From CAZYBG01 sp964645155 (lineage in GTDB: Bacteria > Pseudomonadota > Alphaproteobacteria > Rhodobacterales > Rhodobacteraceae): 53,640 nucleotides of DNA. Below are positions 1 to 9,314 of this stretch, piece by piece; the first letter of the stretch is position 1, and each line of letters starts with the position of its first letter. The position numbers were made by a program, and so were the translations under genes. Location: NCBI GenBank assembly GCA_964645155.1, contig CAZYBG010000012.1:1-53640 (forward strand), given 5' to 3'. The notes beneath the pieces are model-generated. The model ran no database searches. It saw only the letters and a program-made list of their open reading frames with translations, and was not told the origin of the DNA.

Positions 1-2
1 CG

Positions 3-962
3 CCACCCGCAGAGCCTGCGCCGCCCGCCCGCCCGGTGCCGCAGCCCGCGGAGCCCGCGCCGCCCCGCGGCGCGGCCGGCGGGCTGATCGGCCGCATGTT
101 CGGCCGCAGCGACGTGGCGCCGGTGATCCGCCGCGCGCTCGATGACGCGATGCTCGAGCGGCTGGAGGAGCTGCTGATCCAGTCCGACATGGGGGTGGAT
201 ACCGCGCTCCGGGTCACCGCCAACCTGGCCGAGGGGCGGATGGGGCGCCGGCTCTCGACCGACGAGATCAAGGCGATCCTGGCCGCCGAGATCGCGCGGA
301 TCATGGAGCCCGTCGCGCGGCCCCTGCCGCTCTACCCGCGCCGGCCGCAGGTCGTGCTGGTGGTCGGCGTGAACGGGTCGGGCAAGACCACGACGATCGG
401 CAAGCTCGCCAGCCAGTTCCGCGCCGCCGGCAAGGGCGTGGTGATCGCGGCGGGCGACACGTTCCGCGCCGCGGCGGTGGAGCAGCTGCAGATCTGGGGC
501 GAGCGCGCCGGCGTGCCGGTGATGACGGCGCCGGAGGGCTCCGATCCCGCGAGCCTCGCCTTCGACGCCCTCGCCCGGGCGCAGGCCGAGGGCGCCGACC
601 TCCTGCTGATCGACACGGCGGGCCGGCTGCAGAACCGCCACGACCTGATGGAGGAACTGGCCAAGATCGTCCGGGTGATCCGCAAGAAGGACCCCGACGC
701 GCCGCACAACACGCTCCTCGTCCTCGATGCGACGACCGGGCAGAACGCCCTGAACCAGGTGGAGGTGTTCCGCAAGATCGCCGACGTGACCGGGCTGGTG
801 ATGACCAAGCTCGACGGCACCGCGAAGGGCGGCGTGCTGGTGGCGCTGGCCGACCGCTTCGGCCTGCCGATCCACGCGATCGGCGTCGGCGAGCAGATCG
901 ACGACCTCCAGCCCTTCGATCCCGACGAGTTCGCCCGCGCCCTCACCGGGGCGGCGGCCTGA
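3..962 (+). CDS. ftsY: Signal recognition particle receptor FtsY (5' end outside window)
   Basis: FtsY is the membrane-associated SRP receptor GTPase that docks ribosome-SRP complexes at the translocon. The protein shows the NG-domain signature in order: a helical N domain, a P-loop GVNGSGKTTT, DTFRAAAVEQL, the DTAGR G3 motif and TKLDGTAKGG near the end. The frame stays open to the left edge through a Pro/Ala-rich stretch, so the acidic N-terminal A region and the true start probably lie outside. The GTG at 36 is only the first in-frame candidate inside the window. The 3' end overlaps the end of the convergent MgtC-like gene by 20 nt. The identification is very secure; only the start is unknown. 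Confidence 0.95.
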   Translation, partial: PPAEPAPPARPVPQPAEPAPPRGAAGGLIGRMFGRSDVAPVIRRALDDAMLERLEELLIQSDMGVDTALRVTANLAEGRMGRRLSTDEIKAILAAEIARIMEPVARPLPLYPRRPQVVLVVGVNGSGKTTTIGKLASQFRAAGKGVVIAAGDTFRAAAVEQLQIWGERAGVPVMTAPEGSDPASLAFDALARAQAEGADLLLIDTAGRLQNRHDLMEELAKIVRVIRKKDPDAPHNTLLVLDATTGQNALNQVEVFRKIADVTGLVMTKLDGTAKGGVLVALADRFGLPIHAIGVGEQIDDLQPFDPDEFARALTGAAA

Positions 963-1494
963 CCGCCTGGCCGCCGTCGGGCGCGGTGGTGTCGGGCACG
1001 GTGGTGTCGTCGCCCTTCGGGCCGACGGCGGAAGCCAGCCAGTGGATGACGAGCAGGACGATCAGCGCCGCGACGGTCGCGATCGCGGCCAGCGGCATGT
1101 TCCCGACGCCGCAGGTGAGCCCGATGGCGCCGGCAAGCCAGAGGCCGGCGCCGGTCGTGAGCCCCCGCGTCTTCTCGGGCGAGGAGAAGACGACGCCCGC
1201 GGCGAGGAAGGCCACGCCCGCGGTCACCGCCTCGATCAGGCGCAGCGGGTCGACGCGCAGCGCGCCGGGGTTCGCGGTCGTCACCGCCATGAGGTCGAAC
1301 GCCACCAGCGTGAACAGGCAGGCCGCGAGCGCGACGAGCATGTGCGTCCGCAGGCCGGCGCTTTTCAGATGGACCTCGCGCTCCCAGCCGATCAGGCCGC
1401 CCAGCACCATCGCCGCGAGCATGCGCCCCAGCGCCACTTGCCAAGGCAACTCCGAGAAGGGATTGGTGAAATCTGAAAGAAACGCGTCGAGCAT
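943..1494 (-). CDS. MgtC/SapB family membrane protein
   Basis: A 183-residue inner-membrane protein. The MgtC/SapB N-terminal signature is clear: R-x2-AAMVLGGLIGWERE (about 24-40) followed by AGLRTHMLVALAA (46-58). About four hydrophobic helices follow, then a short hydrophilic, Asp/Pro-rich C-terminal tail (158-183). The family is linked to magnesium-limited growth and acid or virulence adaptation, but many short chromosomal homologues like this one have no assigned role and lack MgtC's C-terminal domain. The start at MLDAFLSDF was chosen because the family alignment begins there; longer in-frame extensions are low-complexity. It is convergent with ftsY and their ends overlap. Confidence 0.88.
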   Translation of the reverse strand: MLDAFLSDFTNPFSELPWQVALGRMLAAMVLGGLIGWEREVHLKSAGLRTHMLVALAACLFTLVAFDLMAVTTANPGALRVDPLRLIEAVTAGVAFLAAGVVFSSPEKTRGLTTGAGLWLAGAIGLTCGVGNMPLAAIATVAALIVLLVIHWLASAVGPKGDDTTVPDTTAPDGGQAVRPPPR

Positions 1495-1569
1495 GCCGAT
1501 CCTCCCTGTCCGACCCCGCCCCTGGCCCCGCCCCTGGCCCAGCCCTTGGCGCCGCGCCGGCGCCGCGGA

Positions 1570-2469
1570 ATGAGCGCCTGGCTCGTCTCGCTCGAGGGCA
1601 CGCCGGCCGGGTCGCAACTGGCCACAACGCTTGCGCTCCTTGCCGCGTTCCTGCACGCGCTTTTTGGCGCGCTGCAGAAGGGCCGGCACGATCCCTGGAC
1701 CTCCCGCGCGGCGATCGACATCTGCTACGGCGTCATCGCGGCCCCGTTCGCGCTGTTCGTCGTGCCCTGGCCCGAGCCGCACATGTGGCCGATCTTCGCC
1801 GGGGCCTTCGTGATCCATGCCGGCTACAAGGTGATGCAGGCCATGGCCTACGAGCGCGGCGCCTACACCGTCGTCTACCCCGTGGTGCGCGGCACCGGGC
1901 CGCTCTTTGCCGTGTTCGGCGCCTGGGTCATCTTCGGCGAGGTGTTCGCGCCGCTGCAGTGGCTGGGCCTCGCGACGCTGCTCGCCGGCATCTTCGGCCT
2001 CTCGGCCTACAACCTCGTCCACACCCGGATCGACCGCGAGACGCTGGTCCCCGCGCTCTGGCTCGCGGTGGGCACCGGCGCCTTCGTCGCGGCCTACACG
2101 ACCTACGACGCCTACGGCATCCGCGCCACCGCCGACCCGTTCACGTTCCTGGCGTGGTTCTTCTTCATCGACGGCTGGTTCATGCCGGTGCTGACGCGCC
2201 GGCGGCTGCGGCGCCTGCCGGCCTCGGAGTTGCTGCCGCTTCTGCGCAGGGGTGTCATCGGCGCGTTCGTCGCCTATTTCAGCTTCGGGTCGATCATGCT
2301 CGCGACGCGGCTCGACTCGGTGGGCGAGGCGGCGGTGCTGCGCGAAACCTCGACCGTCTTCGCCGCGCTGATCGCCTGGCTGGTGCTGGGCGAGCGGGTG
2401 GGGCCGCGGCGGCTGGTGCTCATGGCATTGATCGCGGCCGGTGCCGTGATAGTAGAGGTCGCAGGTTGA
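1570..2469 (+). CDS. DMT superfamily (EamA-type) transporter
   Basis: A 299-residue protein with about ten predicted membrane helices in two EamA-like halves (about 12-145 and 155-298). The second half ends with the typical repeat end 'LRETSTVFAALIAWLVLGER'. Such proteins usually export amino acids, metabolites or nucleotide-type compounds; the substrate cannot be read from sequence. ATG at 1570 (MSAWLVSL) was preferred over an upstream in-frame ATG at 1546, which would add only Arg-rich residues. The next gene (yciB) begins 10 nt downstream, so the two are probably co-transcribed. Confidence 0.87.
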   Translation: MSAWLVSLEGTPAGSQLATTLALLAAFLHALFGALQKGRHDPWTSRAAIDICYGVIAAPFALFVVPWPEPHMWPIFAGAFVIHAGYKVMQAMAYERGAYTVVYPVVRGTGPLFAVFGAWVIFGEVFAPLQWLGLATLLAGIFGLSAYNLVHTRIDRETLVPALWLAVGTGAFVAAYTTYDAYGIRATADPFTFLAWFFFIDGWFMPVLTRRRLRRLPASELLPLLRRGVIGAFVAYFSFGSIMLATRLDSVGEAAVLRETSTVFAALIAWLVLGERVGPRRLVLMALIAAGAVIVEVAG

Positions 2470-2479
2470 GGAGGCCCGG

Positions 2480-3088
2480 ATGGCCGAACGGCAGATCAGT
2501 CCCGGCGTGAAGACGGCGCTCGAGCTCGGGCCGGCGCTCCTGTTCTTCGCGGCCTACATGTGGCTGCGCGACCGGACCTTCGCCTTCGGCGGCGTCGAGT
2601 ATTCCGGCTTCATCGTGGTAACGGCGGCCTTCGTGCCGATCCTGCTCGGCTCTATCTTCCTGCTGTGGCGGCTCTCGGGGCGGGTCAGCCGGATGCAGGT
2701 CGTCACCGTCGTCCTCGTCATCGTGTTCGGCGGCCTGACGGTCTGGTTCAACGACGAGCGGTTCTTCAAGGTCAAGACGACCATCGTCTACGGCCTCTTC
2801 GCGATGATCCTCTTCATCGGCCTCCTGCTCAAGCGGTCCTGGCTCGAATACGTCATGGGCGAGCTGCTGCCGATGCAGCACGAGGGCTGGATGATCCTGA
2901 CCCGGCGGCTGGCCACGGCCTTCGCCTTCCTCGCCATGGGCAACGAGATCGTCTGGCGCACGATGTCGACCGACACCTGGGTGAAGATCGAGACCTTCGG
3001 CTTTCCGCTGATCCTGTTCCTGTTCCTGTGGAGCCAGATCGTCGCGCTGCAGCCCTACGTGATCGAGGACGAGGACAAGGCCGACTGA
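2480..3088 (+). CDS. yciB: Inner-membrane-spanning protein YciB (septation protein A family)
   Basis: A 202-residue polytopic inner-membrane protein of the YciB/IspA family, linked in enterobacteria to cell-envelope integrity and septation. Family landmarks are ELGPALLFFAAY near the N-terminus, TVWFNDERFFKVKTTIVYGLF in the middle (DxxFIKxKPT region of the family), the segment MTRRLATAF-type 'ILTRRLATAFAF', and 'NEIVWR'. About five to six hydrophobic helices are visible. It sits 10 nt after the DMT transporter. A GAGGAGGCCCGG stretch just before the ATG supplies a strong ribosome-binding site. Its end is 4 nt from the end of the convergent glutathione S-transferase gene. Confidence 0.92.
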   Translation: MAERQISPGVKTALELGPALLFFAAYMWLRDRTFAFGGVEYSGFIVVTAAFVPILLGSIFLLWRLSGRVSRMQVVTVVLVIVFGGLTVWFNDERFFKVKTTIVYGLFAMILFIGLLLKRSWLEYVMGELLPMQHEGWMILTRRLATAFAFLAMGNEIVWRTMSTDTWVKIETFGFPLILFLFLWSQIVALQPYVIEDEDKAD

Positions 3089-3092
3089 CGGC

Positions 3093-3800
3093 TCAGGGCT
3101 TGCGCTGGAACAGGATCTCCTGCGCCTTGCGGTCTGCCTGCAGGTTTGACCGCAGATCCTCACGCAGCGCGCGGCCCCGCTGCACCGCCGGGCGGGCGCC
3201 GACCTCGTCGAGCCAGCGCTTCATGTGCGGCTTGTCGTCCAGCGTCTGCTCCTGGCCCTCCCATCCCTGTGCCCAGGGCCAGATCGCCATGTCGGCGATC
3301 GAGTAGAAGTCGCCGGCGACGTAGCGGTTGCCCGCAAGCTGGCGGTCGAGCACGCCGTAGAGGCGCGCCACCTCGCGGCGGTAGCGGTCCTTGGCGTAGG
3401 GCAGGTCGTTCGGCGGGTCCATCGAGGGCGCGTACTTGAGGAAGTGGTGCGCCTGCCCCGCCATCGGCCCGACGCCGCCCATCTGCCACATCAGCCACTG
3501 GTCGACGGCGATCCGGCCGCGCTCGGTCGGGCCGCAGAAGGTGCCGGTCTTCCGCGCGAGGTACTGCAGGATCGCCCCGGATTCGAAGATCGCGACCGGC
3601 GCACCGTCCGGCCCCTCGGGATCGACGATGGCCGGCATCCGGTTGTTGGGCGAGATCTTCAGGAACTCCGGCCTGAACTGGTCGCCGGCGCCAATGTTGA
3701 CGAGGGCGACCCGGTAGGGAAGGGCCATCTCCTCGAGCGCGATGGCGATCTTCCAGCCGTTCGGCGTGGGCCAGTAGTGAAGCTCGATCTCGGCTGCCAT
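3093..3800 (-). CDS. Glutathione S-transferase family protein (YghU/YfcG-like)
   Basis: A 235-residue cytosolic GST-fold protein. The N-terminal thioredoxin-like domain (about 1-90) carries NNRMPAIVD with the cis-Pro and ESGAILQYLA, the usual glutathione gamma-glutamyl binding site. The all-alpha C-terminal domain (about 95-230) contains DFYSIADMAIWPW. The architecture resembles the Nu-class YfcG/YghU disulfide reductases, where a Thr/Asn near the N-terminus (here TPNGWK) replaces the catalytic Tyr/Ser; that assignment is inference. ATG at 3800 follows a GGGGGACC sequence and starts the canonical domain. It lies 23 nt downstream of the alpha/beta hydrolase gene on the same strand. Confidence 0.9.
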   Translation of the reverse strand: MAAEIELHYWPTPNGWKIAIALEEMALPYRVALVNIGAGDQFRPEFLKISPNNRMPAIVDPEGPDGAPVAIFESGAILQYLARKTGTFCGPTERGRIAVDQWLMWQMGGVGPMAGQAHHFLKYAPSMDPPNDLPYAKDRYRREVARLYGVLDRQLAGNRYVAGDFYSIADMAIWPWAQGWEGQEQTLDDKPHMKRWLDEVGARPAVQRGRALREDLRSNLQADRKAQEILFQRKP

Positions 3801-3823
3801 GCGGTCCCCCTTTGTCCGGGTGA

Positions 3824-4735
3824 CTACAATGGCGCCTTCCGCGCGAAGGGCAATAGGGATGCCGGCGCCGCCGGCTCGAGCAGGCGCGACCAGCGCGGCG
3901 CGCCGGTCGCCGGCAACGTGCCGCGCAGCACCGGCAGTGGCAGCGCGCCCGAGAGGACGGCCCGGTAGAGCGGGAACAGGCCCGGCCGCAGATAGCCCGA
4001 CCAGTGGCAGATGCGGCCGGCCGGCGGCGCGACGCGGTGGCCGAGCCGGTCGAGCGCATCGAGCGTGTCGCGGTCGTCGATCTGGAGGTCGGTCCAGTTG
4101 CCGGCCGCGCGCCCGAGGCCGAGACCCAGCGTCCGGGCCCGGGGGCGGTGCGGCTGGACCAGCCATTCGATCATCGCGTCGAACACGTCGTTCTCGCGGC
4201 TGACGACGTTCAGCACCTCGGCCGCCGATCCCGCCGGCGTCGCGAGGGCGGCGTCCGCGGCCGCCCGGAACTCGGCCGGCGCGATCAGGACGACGCGGCC
4301 GACCGCGCCGGCCCGGGCCCGGCGGAGCGCCTCGAGCGCCACGCGGGCGCCGAGGCTGTGGGCCACGATGTCGGCGCGCCGGCCGCTTGCGGCCACGCGG
4401 TCGAGCACATGCGCCAGCGCGGTGCCGGCGCGCCCCGCCTCGCGCCAGGCCCGCCAGATATGGCCGGTCGCCGTCCAGCCGAACGCGATCCCGAGGTTGT
4501 CGGCGCCGACCCCCAGATGCCGGGGCCAGGAGATCGTCTTGGTGGTCGGCGCCGGATCGGGGTCGACCGCCAGGATGTGGCGGTGCGGGCACCGCCGGGC
4601 CGACCCCGGGGCGTACTTGTAGCCGTGTACCATGACGGTGACGCGCGCCTCGCGCGGCCAGGCCTCGAGCGCCGCGCCGAGCGAGGCGAGGCCCCCCGCG
4701 GCCGTGGTCTGCGCGTCGATTCGAACGAGGGGCAT
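3824..4735 (-). CDS. Alpha/beta hydrolase
   Basis: A 303-residue protein with an alpha/beta-hydrolase core: an oxyanion strand VTVMVHGYKY (32-41) and the nucleophile elbow AHSLGA with Ser127. A late Asp/His pair is plausible (N-D-V-F-D near 190 and H near 242), but the exact triad is uncertain. There is no signal peptide, so it is probably cytoplasmic. The C-terminal third is Leu/Pro-rich. It resembles the small group of proteobacterial hydrolases related to DUF900-type lipases; the substrate is unknown. It is transcribed with the GST gene downstream and divergently from metZ. Confidence 0.72.
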   Translation of the reverse strand: MPLVRIDAQTTAAGGLASLGAALEAWPREARVTVMVHGYKYAPGSARRCPHRHILAVDPDPAPTTKTISWPRHLGVGADNLGIAFGWTATGHIWRAWREAGRAGTALAHVLDRVAASGRRADIVAHSLGARVALEALRRARAGAVGRVVLIAPAEFRAAADAALATPAGSAAEVLNVVSRENDVFDAMIEWLVQPHRPRARTLGLGLGRAAGNWTDLQIDDRDTLDALDRLGHRVAPPAGRICHWSGYLRPGLFPLYRAVLSGALPLPVLRGTLPATGAPRWSRLLEPAAPASLLPFARKAPL

Positions 4736-4830
4736 GGACAGCCTCCACCCGCCACAACATCTTGTGCGTGCGGGATAGCGGCACCATACGACGGCGCGAT
4801 GAAGCGGGGGTTACACCTGCGTGACGGTGC

Positions 4831-4858
4831 TTGACCGCAACGGTTGCAGGCCTTAAGC
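4831..4858 (+). promoter_or_regulatory. Probable metZ promoter with an internal dyad
   Basis: TTGACC (4831-4836) is a good -35 box and TTAAGC (4853-4858) a weak -10 at 16-bp spacing. This puts transcription start near 4864-4866, exactly where the riboswitch P1 stem begins, which is the main support for the call. Between the boxes lies GCAACGGTTGC (4837-4847), an 11-bp perfect inverted repeat that could be a repressor site. Confidence 0.45.
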
Positions 4859-4865
4859 CGCCCGT

Positions 4866-4920
4866 CGTGGCGATTTGTTCTCCGGATTGCGGGCCACGTT
4901 AAACAAGCCGCTAAAGAGGA
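4866..4920 (+). ncRNA. SAM-II riboswitch (metA/metZ leader)
   Basis: The sequence matches the SAM-II H-type pseudoknot that binds S-adenosylmethionine and is common before methionine genes in Alphaproteobacteria. P1 is CGTGGC (4866-4871) pairing perfectly with GCCACG (4893-4898). GATTTG follows the 5' strand, the TTAAAC element follows the 3' strand, and GCTAAAGAGG closes the aptamer. P2 can form between TTCTC (4878-4882) and GAGGA (4916-4920) with one G-U pair. The gene directly downstream, metZ, is a known target class. An intrinsic terminator starts 12 nt further on. Confidence 0.88.
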
Positions 4921-4931
4921 TGAGGGCAGCG

Positions 4932-4966
4932 CCCCCGGCCTCTTTTCGGACCGGGGGTTTTGTTTT
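4932..4966 (+). terminator. Intrinsic terminator / riboswitch expression platform
   Basis: CCCCCGG (4932-4938) pairs perfectly with CCGGGGG (4951-4957) across a 12-nt loop and is followed at once by TTTTGTTTT (4958-4966). It lies between the SAM-II aptamer and the metZ start. This suggests that SAM binding controls transcription termination rather than only access to the ribosome-binding site. Confidence 0.82.
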
Positions 4967-4983
4967 GCCCGGGAGGGGCATGG

Positions 4984-6174
4984 ATGGCGAAGGACTGGAA
5001 GCCCCGGACCAGGGCCGTCCATGGCGGGACCCGCCGCAGCCAGTACGGCGAACTGTCCGAGGCGATCTTCCTGACCCAGGGCTTCGCCTACGACAGCGCC
5101 GAGCAGGCCGAGGCGCGGTTTGTCGAGGCCGGCCCCGACGAGTTCATCTATGCCCGCTACGGCAACCCCACCACCCGCATGTTCGAGGAGCGGATCGCGG
5201 CGATCGAGGGCACCGAGGACGCCTTCGCCACCGCCTCCGGCATGGCCGCGGTCTCGGGCACGCTGTCGGCCATGCTGCGCGCCGGCGATCACGTCGTCTC
5301 CTCGCGCGCGCTGTTCGGCTCGTGTCTCTACGTGCTCGAGGAGGTACTGACGCGCTTCGGCGTCGGGGTCACGTTCGTGGACGGCACCGACCTCGGCCAG
5401 TGGCAGGCCGCGATCACCGAGGGCACCAAGGCCGTCTTCCTCGAGACGCTGTCGAACCCGACGCTCGAACTCATCGACCTGCGCGCCGTCGCCCGGCTTG
5501 CCCATGCGCGGGGCGCCCTCGTGCTGGTCGACAACGTCTTCGCCACGCCGGTCTTCTCGCGCGCGATCGAGCAGGGCGCCGATGTGGTGATCTACTCGGC
5601 CACCAAGCATATCGACGGGCAGGGCCGGGCGCTGGGCGGCGTGATCCTGGGCCCGCGCACCTTCATCCGCAAGACGATCGAGCCCTACATGAAGCATACC
5701 GGCGGGTCGATGAGCCCGTTCACCGCCTGGCTGATGCTGAAGGGCCTCGAGACGATGGACCTGCGCGTCCGCGCCCAGACGGCGACGGCGCTGCAGCTCG
5801 CCGAGGCGCTGGAAGGCCACGGGGCGCTGGCCCGCGTGCTCTACCCGCACCTCGCCTCGCACCCGCAGCACGCGCTGGCCCGGGTCGAGATGGAGGGCGG
5901 CGGCACGGTCCTGTCGCTCGAGGTGAAGGGCGGGCAAGGAGCGGCGTTCCGGTTCCTGAACGCGCTGGAGATCGTGAAGATCTCGAACAACCTCGGCGAC
6001 GCGAAGAGCATCGCCACCCACCCGGCGACGACGACGCACCAGCGGCTGCCCGAGGCGCAGAAGGCGGCACTCGGCATCACGCCGGGCCTCGTCCGGCTGT
6101 CGGTCGGGCTGGAGGATGCGGGCGATCTTCTGGCGGACCTGACGGGGGCGCTGGCTCACGCCTCGGGGAAGTAG
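4984..6174 (+). CDS. metZ: O-succinylhomoserine sulfhydrylase
   Basis: MetZ makes homocysteine from O-succinylhomoserine and sulfide in direct-sulfhydrylation methionine synthesis, using pyridoxal phosphate. The 396-residue length is typical. Cys/Met-metabolism PLP landmarks are IYARYGNPT (55-63, phosphate contacts Tyr56/Arg58 from the partner subunit), ASGMAAV (84-90), SNPTLE (158-163) and SATKHIDGQGR (205-215) with the Schiff-base Lys208. ATG at 4984 was chosen because GGGAGGGG lies 5 nt upstream; the ATG at 4980 is out of frame. The SAM-II riboswitch and terminator upstream imply feedback by SAM. Its end overlaps the convergent GST gene by 19 nt. Confidence 0.95.
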   Translation: MAKDWKPRTRAVHGGTRRSQYGELSEAIFLTQGFAYDSAEQAEARFVEAGPDEFIYARYGNPTTRMFEERIAAIEGTEDAFATASGMAAVSGTLSAMLRAGDHVVSSRALFGSCLYVLEEVLTRFGVGVTFVDGTDLGQWQAAITEGTKAVFLETLSNPTLELIDLRAVARLAHARGALVLVDNVFATPVFSRAIEQGADVVIYSATKHIDGQGRALGGVILGPRTFIRKTIEPYMKHTGGSMSPFTAWLMLKGLETMDLRVRAQTATALQLAEALEGHGALARVLYPHLASHPQHALARVEMEGGGTVLSLEVKGGQGAAFRFLNALEIVKISNNLGDAKSIATHPATTTHQRLPEAQKAALGITPGLVRLSVGLEDAGDLLADLTGALAHASGK

Positions 6175-6773
6175 TCCGCCGGGCTTCGGACGCCCGGCAG
6201 CGCGCGCATCCGCGCAAGCCAGCCTGCCATCGCCGGCGACGGCGCGACCCCGGCCTCAGGCAGCCATTGAACATAGCCGAAGACCGCACAGTCGGCGATC
6301 GTGGGCGCCGCGCCCGCAAGGAACGCACTGCCGCCGATCAGCCGGTCGAACCGCTCGCGGTCGACCTGATAGCGCATCGTCAGCCATTCGACCGCACCCG
6401 GCGGAATGCCCTCGCCCCCGGTCCGCCGCGCCTCCTTCAGCTGCGGGAGGCACATGCCGATGCGGTTTGCCTCCCAGAAGAGGATCTCGCGCACCCGCGC
6501 CCTTGCGGCCGCGCCTTTGCCGCGAAGCCGCCCGCTGCGCTCGGCGATCTCCCACAGGATCGCGGCCGACTGCACGAAGGGCGCGCCGTCGATCACGAGG
6601 AGCGGCACCTCGGCGAAGGGACTGAGCCGCAGGAAGTCCGCCGGCCGGCCCGCGCGCGGAGCCCGGATGTCGGCGACCCTTGTCGCGTGGCCCACGCCGG
6701 CAAGTGCCAGCGCCACCGCCACCTTGCAGGCATGCCCGGACTCCCGATGCCCCCAGAGAACCACGTCGCGCAT
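6156..6773 (-). CDS. Glutathione S-transferase family protein
   Basis: A 205-residue GST-fold protein. The N-terminal thioredoxin-like domain (about 1-78) has SPFAEVPLLVIDG with the cis-Pro and QSAAILWEIAE for glutathione binding. The helical C-terminal domain (about 85-200) contains APTIADCAVFGYVQW. Position HRESGHACKV near the N-terminus carries the likely catalytic Ser. It is only distantly similar to the other GST at 3093-3800 and is not a recent duplicate. It is convergent with metZ with a 19-nt overlap of the ends. The substrate is unknown. Confidence 0.85.
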   Translation of the reverse strand: MRDVVLWGHRESGHACKVAVALALAGVGHATRVADIRAPRAGRPADFLRLSPFAEVPLLVIDGAPFVQSAAILWEIAERSGRLRGKGAAARARVREILFWEANRIGMCLPQLKEARRTGGEGIPPGAVEWLTMRYQVDRERFDRLIGGSAFLAGAAPTIADCAVFGYVQWLPEAGVAPSPAMAGWLARMRALPGVRSPADYFPEA

Positions 6774-6940
6774 CGCCGGCCTCCCGCTGCCATCCGGGCG
6801 TGATCGGTGCCTGCCGGCCCGCCGTAGTCAACCCCGCCCGAAGTGATCCGCGTCGCGCGCCCGCGCGTAAGACAATGCAGACAGCCAAGGGCGCGCAGCC
6901 CGGGAGATAACCGCGGCCGCGTCGCGCAAGGGGGTTTTCC

Positions 6941-8041
<1,101 letters not shown>

Positions 8042-8221
8042 GCCGCGCGGGGGCGGCGTTCTGACGCAGGGTCACGCGCTGTCACAAGCCGGCGAGGGGT
8101 GGCTGCGGGACGGGCCGCTTTTCGGTTATCGATGGCGGTACGCCAGCCGGTGCGCGGCATGGCGGTTCGCAACCTCGCGGGCGGTTCCCCGCCGCGATCC
8201 CGCATGAAGGATACCGCCCCG

Positions 8222-8758
8222 ATGACTGCCCGCCTCCTGCCTTCGCTCGCCCTCGCGCTGGGCCTTGCCGCCGCCTCCGTCGCCGCCTCCGTCGCCCATG
8301 CCGGCCCGCAATTCGTCGATGGCAACGGCTATGCCGTCTCGGGCTACGACGTCGTGGCGTACTGGAGCCTGCCGCAGGCCGAGGTGGGTGCGCCGCAAGC
8401 GCCGGCGGTGCCCGGGCGCGCGGAGTTCACCGCCGAGCACAACGGCGCCACCTTCGCCTTCAGCACGGCGGAGAACCGCGACCTGTTCCTCGCCGACCCC
8501 GGGCGCTACCTGCCGGCCTATGACGGCCACTGCGCCTTTGGTGTCGCGCAGGGCGGCAAGGTGCCCGGCAACCCCAATCTGTGGCGGATCGTGGACGGCA
8601 AGCTCTACCTCAACATCACCGAGAAGGTCGTCGGCTTCTGGGAAGCGGACATCCCCGGCAACCTGACGCTGGCCGAGACCAACTGGCCGGGGATCGAGCC
8701 GGGTGCCGCCTCGACCATCAGCATTCCGGACTTTGCGAGCGCGGCGCCGCTGCAGTAG
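8222..8758 (+). CDS. Exported YHS domain-containing protein
   Basis: A 178-residue protein with a hydrophobic Ala/Leu-rich signal peptide (about 1-26, cleavage after AHA). A YHS-like domain follows: VSGYDVVAYW, FTAEHNGATFAFSTAENRDLFLADPGRYLPAYDGHCAFGVAQG. YHS domains often bind metals, and similar exported forms are common in Alphaproteobacteria without a defined role. The start at 8222 has AAGGA (8207-8211) at 10-nt spacing; an ATG at 8204 would add six residues. It is followed 34 nt later by a membrane rhodanese and then an exported esterase, which looks like one transcript. Confidence 0.85.
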   Translation: MTARLLPSLALALGLAAASVAASVAHAGPQFVDGNGYAVSGYDVVAYWSLPQAEVGAPQAPAVPGRAEFTAEHNGATFAFSTAENRDLFLADPGRYLPAYDGHCAFGVAQGGKVPGNPNLWRIVDGKLYLNITEKVVGFWEADIPGNLTLAETNWPGIEPGAASTISIPDFASAAPLQ

Positions 8759-8792
8759 CCTCGCCCGGACCCCGGCGATCGCAAGGCCCAGG

Positions 8793-9314
8793 ATGCCCGC
8801 CCGTCCAACCCGTGCCGCCGACACCTCGCGCCGGGTCCTGATCCTCGGCGGGGTCGTGGCGCTTGGCGCCGGCGGGGTGCTGTTCTGGCCGCCGGATGCG
8901 GGGCAGGCGGCGCCGGCGCTCACGCCGGCCGAGGCACTGGCGCGGGCCGACGCCGGCAGGCTTCTGATCGTCGACATCCGCCGGCCCGACGAATGGCGGC
9001 GCACCGGCATCGCCGCGCCGGCGGTGCCGCTCGACATGCGGCGCGACGACTTCGCCGCGGCGCTTTCGCGGCTGCGCGGCCAGTTGCCCGGCCGGTTGCC
9101 CGGTGCGGGGGCGGATGCCCTGCCGGTGGCGCTGATCTGCGCGCGCGGGGTGCGGTCGCGCCGCCTCGCGCGCCGCCTCGCCGCCGAAGGCGTGACCGGC
9201 CTTGCGGATGTTCCCGAGGGGATGGAAGGTTCGGCGGCCGGACCGGGCTGGATCGTCCGCGGGCTGCCGGTCCGCCGCTACGACCCGCAATCCGGCCAAG
9301 GGAGTGGACCATGA
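8793..9314 (+). CDS. Membrane-anchored rhodanese-like protein
   Basis: A 173-residue protein with one N-terminal membrane helix (about 15-32) and a rhodanese domain (about 42-165). LLIVDIRRPDEWRRTGI is the typical strand and 'DxR.xxE' region, and the active-site loop CARGVRS places the persulfide-forming Cys at residue 117. The domain probably faces the periplasm and moves sulfane sulfur or acts as a redox or phosphatase-like module. The stop codon overlaps the start of the next gene (ATGA, 4 nt), so the two are translationally coupled. Confidence 0.87.
   Translation: MPARPTRAADTSRRVLILGGVVALGAGGVLFWPPDAGQAAPALTPAEALARADAGRLLIVDIRRPDEWRRTGIAAPAVPLDMRRDDFAAALSRLRGQLPGRLPGAGADALPVALICARGVRSRRLARRLAAEGVTGLADVPEGMEGSAAGPGWIVRGLPVRRYDPQSGQGSGP

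Noticed and set aside
6774..6940. A zinc-responsive (Zur) site or riboswitch before folE2
   Set aside because: folE2 is often Zur-controlled, but no AT-rich dyad of the Zur type and no riboswitch fold could be recognised in this GC-rich leader.
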